A stretch of DNA of 64,000 nucleotides, taken from the NCBI RefSeq assembly GCF_902459725.1, contig NZ_CABPSH010000008.1, forward strand, positions 124,001 to 188,000, written 5' to 3'. The DNA is from Pandoraea eparura (GTDB lineage Bacteria > Pseudomonadota > Gammaproteobacteria > Burkholderiales > Burkholderiaceae). Below the pieces are notes generated by a model. That model searched no databases and had not been told where the DNA came from. It saw only the letters and a program-made list of their open reading frames with translations. Position 1 is the first letter of the stretch. The number at the start of each line of letters is the position of its first letter. Shown here piece after piece: positions 1 through 8,272 of the stretch. Both the position numbers and the translations under genes were made by a program.

Positions 1-447
1 CGCTGCGTCAGCGAGGTCCGGGCGGCCACCTCGCGATACGATCGCCCGCACCCGTGCCGGGCGCGCTGCGGCCGCCATCAGCGCTGCGCCCGCCCCGGTA
101 CTGGCGCCGAACAGGCCGACGTCGAAACTGGCGGTCGCGGGCAGCGCTGCGAGCCAGTCGATAGCATCAGTCAGGCGCCTCGCGAGCAGGGGGATGTTGA
201 ATCGATAGCGGCCCGTCTCCGCGTCCCGGCCACTTTCCTCGGCAGTCAGCAGGTCGAACAGCAGGGTCGCCAGCCCCGCCTGCTGTAGCACCGCAGCCAC
301 CTCCCGATTGCGGCGACTAAAGCGGCTGCTGCCACTACCATGGGCGAAGGCGATCACCCCCCGCGATGTTGCAGGGATGGCGAGGGTGCCTTCCAGCAGC
401 ACATCGCCGGATGGTATCGATACCTCTTTGAACTGAACGTCGCGCAT
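1..447 (-). CDS. alpha/beta hydrolase (dienelactone hydrolase-like), C-terminus cut by window edge
   Basis: 149 codons are visible from ATG 447; the gene runs off the left edge. The visible part has the alpha/beta-hydrolase layout: an oxyanion-hole segment HGSGS at residues 36-40 and a nucleophile elbow G-A-S-T-G at 114-118, making Ser116 the likely nucleophile. The catalytic Asp and His would lie beyond the edge. No signal peptide, so cytoplasmic. It starts 28 nt downstream of the erythromycin-esterase-like gene on the same strand and is probably cotranscribed. These two families are often neighbours in Burkholderiales, sometimes with a phosphoribosyltransferase-hydrolase fusion. The substrate is unknown; the name dienelactone hydrolase describes the fold only. 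Confidence 0.85.
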   Translation of the reverse strand, partial: MRDVQFKEVSIPSGDVLLEGTLAIPATSRGVIAFAHGSGSSRFSRRNREVAAVLQQAGLATLLFDLLTAEESGRDAETGRYRFNIPLLARRLTDAIDWLAALPATASFDVGLFGASTGAGAALMAAAARPARVRAIVSRGGRPDLADAA

Positions 448-475
448 CGGGTACCTCCGTCTCGCATCACAGCCC

Positions 476-1798
476 TCAGGCCACCTGCCCCGGCGCCTCA
501 CGCTGGTGCCAGTGAGGCGGCACTTCCAGCGGCTCCAGAGCGCTCGTCTCGTCCAGATGAAACAGCGCATCGAACTGGTGGGCGAGCGATGTCCAGAAAT
601 AGTGACTTTCACGTTCGCTCTGGGGCAGGTAGATCACGCCGATCGCCCGTTCGAGCATGGCTTCGCAAAGCGGCTCCGCCGCAACCTCGTTGAGTGGCAG
701 AAAAAACCGGTCTAGCCCGGTGCTGTGAAACAGGTATTCATAGCTGTCGTGCAATGCCGGACGCACCCACTTGTGCTCGACGTCGCCGTCCCATTGAGAC
801 GCGGCCGATACGTGCCCCGTATAGGTGCTGAAGCCGACCAGCAGCGCCTTCGCACCGGCCGCTTCACGCACCAGTTGTCCAAGATTCCACTCGCCGCGCC
901 AATGGGAGTCAGTCGCGCGTGCATCGCCCAGGTGCGAATTGTGTGCCCAGACGACAATCCGCCCCCGTCCACCACGCTGTAGACGATAACGGGCAAGGGC
1001 GGATAGCGTTCGGTACATGTGCGCGTCGCGCAGATTCCAGGTGTTCAGGCGCCGTCCGAACATCGACCGATAGTAGTTCTCCGCGTCGACGACAACTTCG
1101 GCATTCTGTTGCGCAAAGAACTGCGCATCGAGCGCCGCAAGGCCATCCTGCGAGAGATGCAGGCACGCGTCGGCCCGCAGTTGCAACAACTGGGCGACGA
1201 CGCCCTCGCGTGCATCCGGCCGGGCGCCGATCGCTGTGGCGTACCCATACGCCTGAGGCTCGCGCACGTGATCGAGCGCCGCGTACCGGTCGCGCGCCAT
1301 GGCAGCCTGCTCGGGATCGACGCGCTCAAGATAGCGGATCACGGCATCGGCTGACTGGTACATGCTGTACAGGTCGAGTCCATAAACGCCGACCCGCGCC
1401 TCGGGCGACAGCGAGGCGTTGTGCCCACGTAGCCAAAGAATGAAGTCGCGCATCTCACGATTGCGCCACATCCAGATAGGGAAGCGCTTGAAATCCGCAA
1501 GTGCGGCATCCGCATCGACGTCGCCTTCGCCTTCGCCTTGCACGAAACAGTTCACGCGCCAGGTATCCGGCCAATCGCCTTCGATGGCGACACCGTCGAA
1601 TCCCCCCTCCACGATCAGGCGGCGGGTGATCTGGGCTCGCATCCGGTAGAAGTCTTGCGTGCCGTGCGTGGCTTCGCCGAGCAGCACGAACTCGCGATCG
1701 CGCGCCATCTCCAGCAACGCATCGTAATCGCTATCGTTGTCGTTGAGCCGTTGCGCGAGCTCGCGCACGGCGAGAAAGGGCGTGGTGGCGGGGTGCAT
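476..1798 (-). CDS. erythromycin esterase-like family protein
   Basis: 440-residue protein of the erythromycin esterase (EreA/B-like) superfamily. The family signatures are present: G-E-A-T-H-G at residues 41-46, I-E-G-D-W near 72-76, and a late W-A-H-N-S-H-L-G block near residue 285. In EreB-type enzymes the conserved His and Glu activate water to open a macrolactone. Most chromosomal homologues have no shown macrolide activity, so resistance should not be assumed. I chose ATG 1798, preceded on its strand by AGGACC; the frame stays open further upstream but that part has no family similarity. Probably first gene of a two-gene operon with the hydrolase downstream. Confidence 0.85.
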   Translation of the reverse strand: MHPATTPFLAVRELAQRLNDNDSDYDALLEMARDREFVLLGEATHGTQDFYRMRAQITRRLIVEGGFDGVAIEGDWPDTWRVNCFVQGEGEGDVDADAALADFKRFPIWMWRNREMRDFILWLRGHNASLSPEARVGVYGLDLYSMYQSADAVIRYLERVDPEQAAMARDRYAALDHVREPQAYGYATAIGARPDAREGVVAQLLQLRADACLHLSQDGLAALDAQFFAQQNAEVVVDAENYYRSMFGRRLNTWNLRDAHMYRTLSALARYRLQRGGRGRIVVWAHNSHLGDARATDSHWRGEWNLGQLVREAAGAKALLVGFSTYTGHVSAASQWDGDVEHKWVRPALHDSYEYLFHSTGLDRFFLPLNEVAAEPLCEAMLERAIGVIYLPQSERESHYFWTSLAHQFDALFHLDETSALEPLEVPPHWHQREAPGQVA

Positions 1799-2235
1799 TA
1801 TCGATGGTCCTGATGTGAGCGGGCGAGGAGCACGCTCACGTCGGCACGCCCTTCGAGGTGTGCGGTTCGACACGACGCTCAATGTGATAGCCGCGAGCGC
1901 GATTCCCCACATGACAATTCTGGACGTCTTGCCGAGGCAAGACTTGAGGTCGATCAAGGAACTGGCACAAGGTGGGCCCGGTGTCGCAATGACGGAACCG
2001 GGTAAACGCGTATGCAAGATCTTGCATCTCGGCCGTAAACAGCAGGTGCAGGGCCAATGTCTTCGTCCCGTCTCAAATTGGCAGCGCCGTACGGGCTGAT
2101 TCGAAGGCTAAATCCCTGCATTCCGGTAAAACAAGCGCGCGACAGCACGTCGAATCGCCTCAGTCCGTGTCGTACGGCCTGCCTTGGTGGTACGTCTTAT
2201 GGTGCTGCCGCGTCGCCACTCACGAAGGAAAAGAA
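1799..2235. promoter_or_regulatory. divergent intergenic region with two perfect inverted repeats
   Basis: 437 nt with no convincing gene, between the esterase-like gene (minus) and the chemoreceptor (plus). It holds two symmetric sites: GTCTTGCC-GA-GGCAAGAC at 1926-1943 and the perfect 16-bp palindrome ATGCAAGATCTTGCAT at 2012-2027. Both contain CTTGC/GCAAG arms and lie 130-230 bp upstream of the esterase start, which fits regulator binding sites. No -35/-10 pair was convincing. Confidence 0.45.
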
Positions 2236-3396
2236 GTGCAGCGATTTGTCTTCACGATCCGATTCAAGTTGATGCTTGCCTTCGGCGCCTGGGCAACCCT
2301 GATGTTAGTCGTCGGCCTGGTGGCGCTCACCTCGCTCTGGGGACTCGACGCAAACGCGGCGTCGTCATACCGCTTGTCGCTGACGAGCCTGATTGCCGTG
2401 GCGTCAATGGGCGGTGCCGTCGCCATCTATTGCGGCGTTCATCTGAACCGCGTCGTATGCGGCGGGTTGAACCGCATGGGCAAAAAATTCGAGGACATTG
2501 CGGTCTCTCTTGACCTGTCAAAGCGCTCATCCAGTCCGCGCATGGACGAGTTCGGCCGTGCCGCCGTAGCGTTCGACAAACTGATGCGTCGTGTCGAAGC
2601 GACCGTGTCCGCCGTGAATGTCTCGACCGAATCGGTGGCCACCGCCACGCGCGAAATCGCAGCCGGAAATCTCGACCTTTCCGCACGCACGGAAGAACAG
2701 GCCGCGTCGCTGGAGCAGACCGCCGCCAGCATGACGCAACTGACCGAGACGGTGAAGCAGAACGCCGACAACGCGCGTCAGGCGAATGTTCTGGCCACGA
2801 ACGCCACGGACATCGCCGGTACCGGCAGCAACGCGGTGCAAACCATGGTGGCCACCATCGAGCGCATCAACGGCAGCTCGAACAAGATTTCCGAGATCAC
2901 GAGCGTGATCGAGGGGATTGCGTTCCAAACGAATATCCTCGCACTGAATGCCGCCGTGGAAGCGGCGCGGGCCGGCGAGCAGGGACGTGGTTTCGCGGTG
3001 GTGGCCAGTGAGGTGCGTAGTCTGGCCCAGCGATCGGCGTCCGCGGCCAAGGAAATCAAGGACTTGATTTCCTCATCGGTCGCCACGATTCAGGATGGCT
3101 CGCAACAGGCGGTCGAAGTTAGCACCGCAATGGACGAGATCAAGGGCGCGATCAAGCGGGTGACCGAAATCGTCGGTGAAATCGCCGGGGCGTCGAAAGA
3201 GCAAAGTCGTGGCATCGAGCAGGTCAGCCAGGCGGTCACGCAGATGGATCAGGTGACGCAGCAGAACGCGGCGCTGGTCGAGCAGGCGGCCGCGGCGACC
3301 CACTCGCTCGAAGACCAGGCGGCCAAGCTGAAAACCGCGGTCTCGTCATTCAAGATTACCGAGTCAGCGCATCTCGCGGTTGCCATCGCCGCGTAG
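2236..3396 (+). CDS. methyl-accepting chemotaxis protein without a periplasmic sensor domain
   Basis: 386-residue chemoreceptor. Two membrane helices (about residues 8-31 and 46-64) are separated by only about 14 residues, so there is no folded periplasmic ligand domain. A HAMP-like segment follows, then a complete cytoplasmic signalling domain with the conserved hairpin tip around [19 protein letters not shown]. There is no C-terminal CheR-tethering pentapeptide. The start is GTG 2236, preceded by GAAGGAAA; the frame is open to an ATG at 2167 but that lacks a ribosome site. Typical Burkholderiales receptors of this class have about 150 extra residues between the helices. It may sense a membrane or cytoplasmic signal, or act as a helper receptor. 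Confidence 0.88.
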   Translation: MQRFVFTIRFKLMLAFGAWATLMLVVGLVALTSLWGLDANAASSYRLSLTSLIAVASMGGAVAIYCGVHLNRVVCGGLNRMGKKFEDIAVSLDLSKRSSSPRMDEFGRAAVAFDKLMRRVEATVSAVNVSTESVATATREIAAGNLDLSARTEEQAASLEQTAASMTQLTETVKQNADNARQANVLATNATDIAGTGSNAVQTMVATIERINGSSNKISEITSVIEGIAFQTNILALNAAVEAARAGEQGRGFAVVASEVRSLAQRSASAAKEIKDLISSSVATIQDGSQQAVEVSTAMDEIKGAIKRVTEIVGEIAGASKEQSRGIEQVSQAVTQMDQVTQQNAALVEQAAAATHSLEDQAAKLKTAVSSFKITESAHLAVAIAA

Positions 3397-3558
3397 TCCA
3401 CTCGGTGCCTTCGTTGTGCCGCCGCCCGAAAACGCCCGACAGCGACCTCGGGGCGGTGGCATGCGCTCAGGTCACCTGCCACGTCGCGGGTGAACTGGCC
3501 GCGCGCGTGGCACGGTATGAAGCGACCGAAGCCGCTGATCGCCCCGACGTCGCGAACC

Positions 3559-3975
3559 TCACCATTTCGCCGGTGCGGGCACGGCGCACGGCCCCTCGAC
3601 GCCTACGCTGGTGAAGTCCGCCGGGCCGACGACTTCCAGGTATTCCATATCCGGCGAATAGTCGAACAGAAAATGGCGGATGCCGGGGCGTTGATGCACG
3701 CAGTCGCCGGCTTCCACGAGCGTTTCCTTGTCTTCATACATGAACTTGGCCCAGCCTTTGAGCATGTAGACGATATGGAAATCGGCACCGTGGATATGCC
3801 AGCCGGTTCCCGCCTCGGGCGCCTGATTGGCGCGCACCAGATGCGCGATGACCTTGCCGCCGGTGGCCTCGGCAATGCCGAGGTCACGATACAGGAAGAA
3901 GTCGCGCAGACCGCCGCTCACAAACGCGGTATCGCCCGGCTTGATGTGGGAAAACTGGCTTTCGTTGCTGTTCAT
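3559..3975 (-). CDS. cupin-domain protein
   Basis: 138-residue single-domain cupin. Motif 1 is readable as G-W-H-I-H-G-A-D-F-H at about residues 56-65 and motif 2 as G-D-C-V-H-Q-R-P-G-I-R-H around 90-101, giving the His ligands for a metal in the beta-barrel. No signal peptide. It lies 129 nt downstream of the 3-hydroxybutyrate dehydrogenase gene on the same strand and may be the last gene of that operon. The function is not known; small cupins of this size act as dioxygenases, isomerases or ligand-binding proteins, and nothing here decides between them. Confidence 0.8.
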   Translation of the reverse strand: MNSNESQFSHIKPGDTAFVSGGLRDFFLYRDLGIAEATGGKVIAHLVRANQAPEAGTGWHIHGADFHIVYMLKGWAKFMYEDKETLVEAGDCVHQRPGIRHFLFDYSPDMEYLEVVGPADFTSVGVEGPCAVPAPAKW

Positions 3976-4104
3976 GATGTCGATGACAACTCAATGAAAA
4001 CTGCGGGTTGGGAATACGAAGTCGCCGTGCTTTGCACTCACGCCATGGCATGTACGGGCCCGTCGCGCCTCTCGATTTGCGAGGACCCGTACCACCGGTC
4101 AGGC

Positions 4105-4890
4105 TTACTGAGCAGTCCAGCCACCGTCGGCGGCCCATGTGGCACCACGCACCTCGGATGCCAGTGGCGAACAGAGCATCAAGGCAAGGTTGCCAAGTGC
4201 CTCGGGCGAAACGAACTGGCCGGACGGCTGCTTTTCCCCCAGCAGGCGAGCGCGTGCGTCGTCCGGCGAAAGGCCGTCTCGCTGCGCCAGATCGTCGATC
4301 TGCTTTTGCACCAGCGGCGTCAATACGAATCCCGGGCAGATGGCATTGCATGTCACACCCGTGCGCGCGGTTTCCAGCGCCGTGACTTTCGTCAGCCCCA
4401 CCAATCCGTGCTTGGCAGCCACATAGGCCGACTTGCCCGCCGAGCCAACGAGGCCGTGCACCGAGGCAATGTTGATGATGCGGCCCCAATTGCGCGCGCG
4501 CATGCCCGGTAGCGCGAGGCGGGTCGTGTGAAATGCCGAACTCAGGTTAATGGCGATGATGTCGTCCCATTGGCCGAGGTCGAACGTCTCGATGGGCGCC
4601 ACGTGCTGAATGCCGGCGTTGTTGACGACAATGTCCACCGTACCGAAGCGATCCTGCGCCGCGGCGAACATGGCCTCGATGGCTTCGGCGCTACGCATGT
4701 CGGCCGGATGGTGCATGACCTCGGCACCCTCCGATGCGATCGTCGAGATGGCGGCATCCACATCGCCGAAGCCGTTGAGGATGAGATTGGCGCCGGCATG
4801 TGCCAGCGCCCGTGCGATACCCAGGCCAATGCCACTGGTCGAGCCAGTAACAAGCGCGGTTTTATCGTTGAGCGTCGTCATGGAATCCAT
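4105..4890 (-). CDS. bdhA: 3-hydroxybutyrate dehydrogenase (SDR family)
   Basis: 261-residue short-chain dehydrogenase that oxidises (R)-3-hydroxybutyrate to acetoacetate with NAD+. It shows the Rossmann motif T-G-S-T-S-G-I-G-L-G-I-A near residues 15-26, N-N-A-G-I-Q-H, the active-site Ser in I-A-S-V-H-G, and Y-V-A-A-K-H. The H-G-L-V-G-S and C-P-G-F-V-L-T-P-L-V segments are typical of BdhA. The start lies 3 nt after the stop of the GntP permease gene, so the two are surely cotranscribed. A second in-frame ATG at 4881 is possible. With the divergent sigma54 regulator this is the same arrangement as the (R)-3-hydroxybutyrate locus of Pseudomonas aeruginosa (bdhA, PA2004, PA2005). A paralogue lies at 28426-29223. 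Confidence 0.93.
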   Translation of the reverse strand: MDSMTTLNDKTALVTGSTSGIGLGIARALAHAGANLILNGFGDVDAAISTIASEGAEVMHHPADMRSAEAIEAMFAAAQDRFGTVDIVVNNAGIQHVAPIETFDLGQWDDIIAINLSSAFHTTRLALPGMRARNWGRIINIASVHGLVGSAGKSAYVAAKHGLVGLTKVTALETARTGVTCNAICPGFVLTPLVQKQIDDLAQRDGLSPDDARARLLGEKQPSGQFVSPEALGNLALMLCSPLASEVRGATWAADGGWTAQ

Positions 4891-4893
4891 CGT

Positions 4894-6294
4894 TCACACC
4901 AATCCCGTCGTGTAATAGAGCGCGATCACAAAGAACACAGCCATCGTCTTGATGCACGTCACCGCGAAGATGTCCCGATACGACTCGCGATGCGTCAGTC
5001 CGGTGACGGCGAGCAGGGTGATGACGGCGCCGTTGTGCGGCAGCGTGTCCATGCCGCCGCTGGCCATCGCCACCACGCGATGCAGCACTTCGAGCGGGAT
5101 GTGCATCGTCTGCGCCGCCTTGATGAAGGTGTCGGACATGGCCGCGAGCGCAATGCTCATGCCACCGGAGGCCGAGCCCGTAATCCCCGCGAGCGTCGAG
5201 ACGGACACCGCCGCATTGACGAGCGGGTTGGGGATGCCCTTGAGCGCATTGGCGACCACCAGGAAGCCGGGCAGCGCGGCAATGACGCCCCCGAACCCAT
5301 ATTCCGACGCCGTGTTGAGCGTGGCGAGCAAGGCGCCGGACACGGCGGCCTTGGTGCCGTTCGCGAAGTGGTGGCGAACCTTGCCGAACGCCGTCAGCAG
5401 CACGAGCAGGATGCCGGTGAGCAGCGCGCCTTCGACAGCCCAGATCGCGACCACGCCCTTGATCGATATCGTCAGCGGGGCATGAATGCCGGGAAGAATG
5501 TCCGGGGTCACATCAAAGTGATCGCCGTACCAATGCGGAATCGCCTTCGTGAGCGCGTAATTGACCACGCCCACCAGGACCAACGGCGTAATGGCCAGAA
5601 TGGGATTGGGCAGGTTCTCGGCGTTCACGCGCTCGGGTTCGTTGTGCAGCGAATTGCCGTAGCCTTCGCCGTTTGCCGCGGCAACGCGGCGACGCCACTC
5701 GAGGTAGCTCAGGCCGACCACGACGATGAAGACCGCCCCGGCAACCCCCAGCACAGGCGCTGCCCAGGCCGTGGTCTTGAAGAACGTGGTCGGGATGATG
5801 TTCTGGATCTGCGGCGTGCCCGGCAGCGAATCCATCGTGAAGCTGAAGGCCCCCAGCGCAATGGCACCGGGCATCAGGCGCTTGGGAATATTGCTCTGCC
5901 GATAGAGTTCGGCGGCAAACGGATACACAGCAAATACCACGACGAACAAGGAGACGCCGCCATAGGTGAGCAGCGCACACACCGCGACGATCACGGCGTT
6001 TGCCCGTGTGCGGCCGATGTACTTGATCGCAGCGGCAACAATGGACTCGGAGAACCCCGAGAGTTCGATGACCTTGCCGAATACGGCCCCGAGCAGAAAT
6101 ACCGGCAGGTAGAGCTTGACGAAGCCGACCAGCTTTTCCATGAAGATGCCGGAAAAGACGGGCGCAACGGCGTCAGGCTGGATCAGCAGCACAGCACCCA
6201 GCGCCGCGATCGGGGCAAAAAGAATGACGCTATAGCCCCGATACGCAACAAACATCAAAAACGCCAATGCGGCGAGCACGATGAGAAACGACAT
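4894..6294 (-). CDS. GntP family permease, probable 3-hydroxybutyrate importer
   Basis: 466-residue integral membrane protein of the GntP/gluconate permease family with about 12 hydrophobic helices. The conserved L-L-T-Y-G-G-V-S-L-F-V-V-V-F segment near residue 110 and the S-F-T-M-D-S-L-P-G-T-P-Q-I-Q stretch near 150 are family features. It starts at ATG 6294 behind GGAGAC and is followed after 3 nt by bdhA, so the transported substrate is most likely 3-hydroxybutyrate or a related short hydroxy acid, not gluconate. Its promoter region contains a sigma54 -24/-12 element (6363-6378), consistent with control by the divergent activator gene. Substrate is inferred from context only. Confidence 0.9.
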   Translation of the reverse strand: MSFLIVLAALAFLMFVAYRGYSVILFAPIAALGAVLLIQPDAVAPVFSGIFMEKLVGFVKLYLPVFLLGAVFGKVIELSGFSESIVAAAIKYIGRTRANAVIVAVCALLTYGGVSLFVVVFAVYPFAAELYRQSNIPKRLMPGAIALGAFSFTMDSLPGTPQIQNIIPTTFFKTTAWAAPVLGVAGAVFIVVVGLSYLEWRRRVAAANGEGYGNSLHNEPERVNAENLPNPILAITPLVLVGVVNYALTKAIPHWYGDHFDVTPDILPGIHAPLTISIKGVVAIWAVEGALLTGILLVLLTAFGKVRHHFANGTKAAVSGALLATLNTASEYGFGGVIAALPGFLVVANALKGIPNPLVNAAVSVSTLAGITGSASGGMSIALAAMSDTFIKAAQTMHIPLEVLHRVVAMASGGMDTLPHNGAVITLLAVTGLTHRESYRDIFAVTCIKTMAVFFVIALYYTTGLV

Positions 6295-6362
6295 TTTGTC
6301 TCCGGTATGTTTGCCCGCACGCGGTTGTGCGGGCTGAAGTTCTTACGATCGGAAGCCGCTTA

Positions 6363-6378
6363 AGCAATAATCGCGCCT
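6363..6378 (-). promoter_or_regulatory. sigma54 (-24/-12) promoter of the permease-bdhA operon
   Basis: Read on the minus strand this is AGGCGCGATTATTGCT. GG at 6377-6376 and GC at 6365-6364 are exactly 10 nt apart, as the -24/-12 rule requires, and TTGC at -12 is consensus. Transcription should start near 6352, leaving a leader of about 58 nt before ATG 6294. The divergent enhancer-binding protein gene makes this the expected promoter class. Confidence 0.7.
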
Positions 6379-6476
6379 TCGTCGCTTAAGTCCTTGATCG
6401 GGAAGGACTCAGGTAAGTCACATCTCATGTTGCGCAAGGGATCGACCGATGCAGTGCGTTGAAATGGCGTTGGATT

Positions 6477-6492
6477 GTCTCGATTTTGAGAC
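6477..6492. promoter_or_regulatory. candidate upstream activator site
   Basis: GTCTC-GATTTT-GAGAC, a perfect 5-bp inverted repeat with a 6-bp centre. It lies about 100 bp upstream of the -24 element at 6377, the usual distance for an enhancer bound by a sigma54 activator. The activator encoded at 6630 is the obvious candidate to bind it; this is inference. Confidence 0.5.
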
Positions 6493-6598
6493 GGATGGTG
6501 ACGATGGTTCGCCCAATCACGGCTGAAGATTGCCCACTATGACCGGCAAGAAGGCGTTCTCACGGATACAACCGGTGTCTCTATTTGTGGAATAATCG

Positions 6599-6630
6599 TC
6601 TCGAAATATGGACAAACGACGATTTCGAGA
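6599..6630. promoter_or_regulatory. inverted repeat overlapping the activator start codon
   Basis: TCTCGAAAT at 6599-6607 is perfectly complementary to ATTTCGAGA at 6622-6630, with a 14-nt spacer. The right arm ends on the A of the activator ATG. It could be a second activator site giving autogenous control, or an mRNA hairpin that hides the start codon. Confidence 0.45.
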
Positions 6631-8135
6631 TGAGTAAAATCAAAAAACCGGACACCTTGGTGGTCGGCAAGGAGCGTGGTTTGCTTTCCGATTACGGATT
6701 CGTTCGCAAGCAAGCCATGCAGTCGCTGTTCGAGACGTTGGACAATTCCAGCGAAGGCACCGTCGTCGTCGACAGCGACGCGCGGATTGTCTGGATCAAT
6801 CGAAGTTACGCGGCTCGGTTCGGGTTCACCAATCCGGACGAAGTGATCGGACTCGATTGCGAAACCGTGATTCCCAATAGCCTGATGCGCGAAGTCGTGA
6901 CGACGGGCAGGCCAATCCTGCTCGATATTCTCGAGACCGGGCAGGAGCCGCTGGTGGTCACGCGCCTTCCCATCCGCGACGCGCAGGGGGGAACCATTGG
7001 TGCAGTGGGGTTCGCACTGTTCGACGAACTGAGGGCGCTGACGCCGATGTTCAGCAAATACTCGCGACTGCAGTCGGAGCTCCTTGCGACTCGCCAATCG
7101 CTGGCGCAGGCGCGGCGGGCGAAGTACAGCTTTTCGAGTTTTGTCGGCACCAGTGCGGCAAGCCTGGAGACCAAGCGCCTCGGGCGTCGCGCCGCGCAGC
7201 TCGATTCGCCGGTGTTGCTGCTCGGGGAAACGGGGACCGGCAAGGAGTTGCTGGCCCATGCGATTCACGGCGAATCCGCGCGCGCGGACAAGCCGCTGGT
7301 CACGGTCAACGTCGCCGCAATTCCCGATGCACTGCTTGAAGTGGAGTTCTTCGGTGCGGCGGCCGGTGCCTATACCGGCGCGGACCGTAAAGGCCGAACC
7401 GGTAAGTTTGAGTTGGCGCACGGCGGAACGCTCTTCCTTGATGAAATCGGCGACATGCCGTTAGCGCTGCAAGGCAAACTGCTGCGGGTCTTGCAGGAGC
7501 GCGAATTCGAGCCGATAGGGTCGAACCGTGTCGTCCAGACGGATGTGCGCATCATCGCCGCCACGTCGGCGGATTTGCCGAACCTGGTCGCGCAAGGGAA
7601 GTTCCGGGCCGATCTGTACTATCGCCTCAACGTGTTGATGATTCGGGTTCCGCCGCTGCGCGAGCGTGCGTCGGATATCGAGGCCATGTCATACGCGATT
7701 CTGGACAAACTGAGTTCGCGACGCGATGCGGGGCATCTGGAGTTGAACGAAGACGCCATCGGGCGACTCAAGGCCTATCGCTGGCCGGGGAATGTCCGCG
7801 AACTGCACAACACGCTTGAGCGCGTGGCATTGCTCTCGGAGAGTGGGCGCATCGACGCGCGTTCGTTGGCTCGCTTCATTGGCGACGGCGTCGGCGCGCA
7901 AGGTGATGCCGACGGGGAAGCGGCTGACGCGGAGGCGGTCGTCGGTCAAACGAACGGCGAACCGGGCTCGGCTGAGGTGCCGCGATACGACGAGGCGATG
8001 AAGGCGTTCGAGCGTCAGTTGTTGATTGACGCGGTGCGTGCCGCGGGCGGGCGGGTCGCCGAGGCTGCCGCACGATTGGGTATCGGGCGCGCCACGCTGT
8101 ACAAAAAGATGGCGCTCCTCGATATCGCCGCGTAG
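6630..8135 (+). CDS. sigma54-dependent enhancer-binding protein, PAS-AAA-Fis (HbcR-like)
   Basis: 501-residue transcriptional activator. An N-terminal PAS-like domain (about 30-140) is followed by a complete AAA+ domain (about 165-390) with Walker A G-E-T-G-T-G-K-E, the loop G-A-Y-T-G-A (Tyr for the usual Phe), and Walker [13 protein letters not shown] Fis-type helix-turn-helix ends the protein (V-A-E-A-A-A-R-L-G-I-G-R-A-T-L-Y-K-K). It is divergent from the GntP permease-bdhA operon, as in P. aeruginosa where PA2005 activates (R)-3-hydroxybutyrate use with RpoN. ATG 6630 has only a weak ribosome site; a TTG at 6585 in frame is less likely. The PAS domain probably senses a metabolite directly. 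Confidence 0.92.
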   Translation: MSKIKKPDTLVVGKERGLLSDYGFVRKQAMQSLFETLDNSSEGTVVVDSDARIVWINRSYAARFGFTNPDEVIGLDCETVIPNSLMREVVTTGRPILLDILETGQEPLVVTRLPIRDAQGGTIGAVGFALFDELRALTPMFSKYSRLQSELLATRQSLAQARRAKYSFSSFVGTSAASLETKRLGRRAAQLDSPVLLLGETGTGKELLAHAIHGESARADKPLVTVNVAAIPDALLEVEFFGAAAGAYTGADRKGRTGKFELAHGGTLFLDEIGDMPLALQGKLLRVLQEREFEPIGSNRVVQTDVRIIAATSADLPNLVAQGKFRADLYYRLNVLMIRVPPLRERASDIEAMSYAILDKLSSRRDAGHLELNEDAIGRLKAYRWPGNVRELHNTLERVALLSESGRIDARSLARFIGDGVGAQGDADGEAADAEAVVGQTNGEPGSAEVPRYDEAMKAFERQLLIDAVRAAGGRVAEAAARLGIGRATLYKKMALLDIAA

Positions 8136-8208
8136 TCGATCTGACCCGGTAGCGGTCATTCGGCGGATCGGGTGCCGACGCGGGTTCATCGCACGGCAGC
8201 GCGCCAAT

Positions 8209-8232
8209 CCCGCCGACATCGCTGCCGGCGGG
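8209..8232. terminator. weak hairpin between convergent genes
   Basis: CCCGCCG (8209-8215) pairs with CGGCGGG (8226-8232) in the gap between the activator stop and the porin stop. There is no T-tract on either strand, so it may work as a stable 3' end or be incidental. Confidence 0.3.
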
Positions 8233-8272
8233 GAGGCGGTTCCAACGTATCGCAGGGGACGTTGCGCTACGA

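Larger units (their letters stand above)
6295..6629. promoter_or_regulatory. divergent control region of the 3-hydroxybutyrate locus
   Basis: 335-nt region between the permease (minus) and the sigma54 activator (plus). It holds, from left to right, the -24/-12 promoter at 6363-6378, an inverted repeat at 6477-6492, and a second inverted repeat at 6599-6630 that touches the activator start codon. No gene is seen in it. Confidence 0.6.

Noticed and set aside
476-1798. Erythromycin-esterase-like gene as an acquired macrolide-resistance gene
   Set aside because: No mobile element nearby, local base composition is normal, and chromosomal family members usually lack shown macrolide activity.
4528-6363. 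Long plus-strand open frame of about 610 codons opposite the permease and bdhA genes
   Set aside because: Its protein is rich in Arg, His, Gly and Asp with no domain, a typical antisense shadow in GC-rich DNA; the minus-strand genes have clear families.
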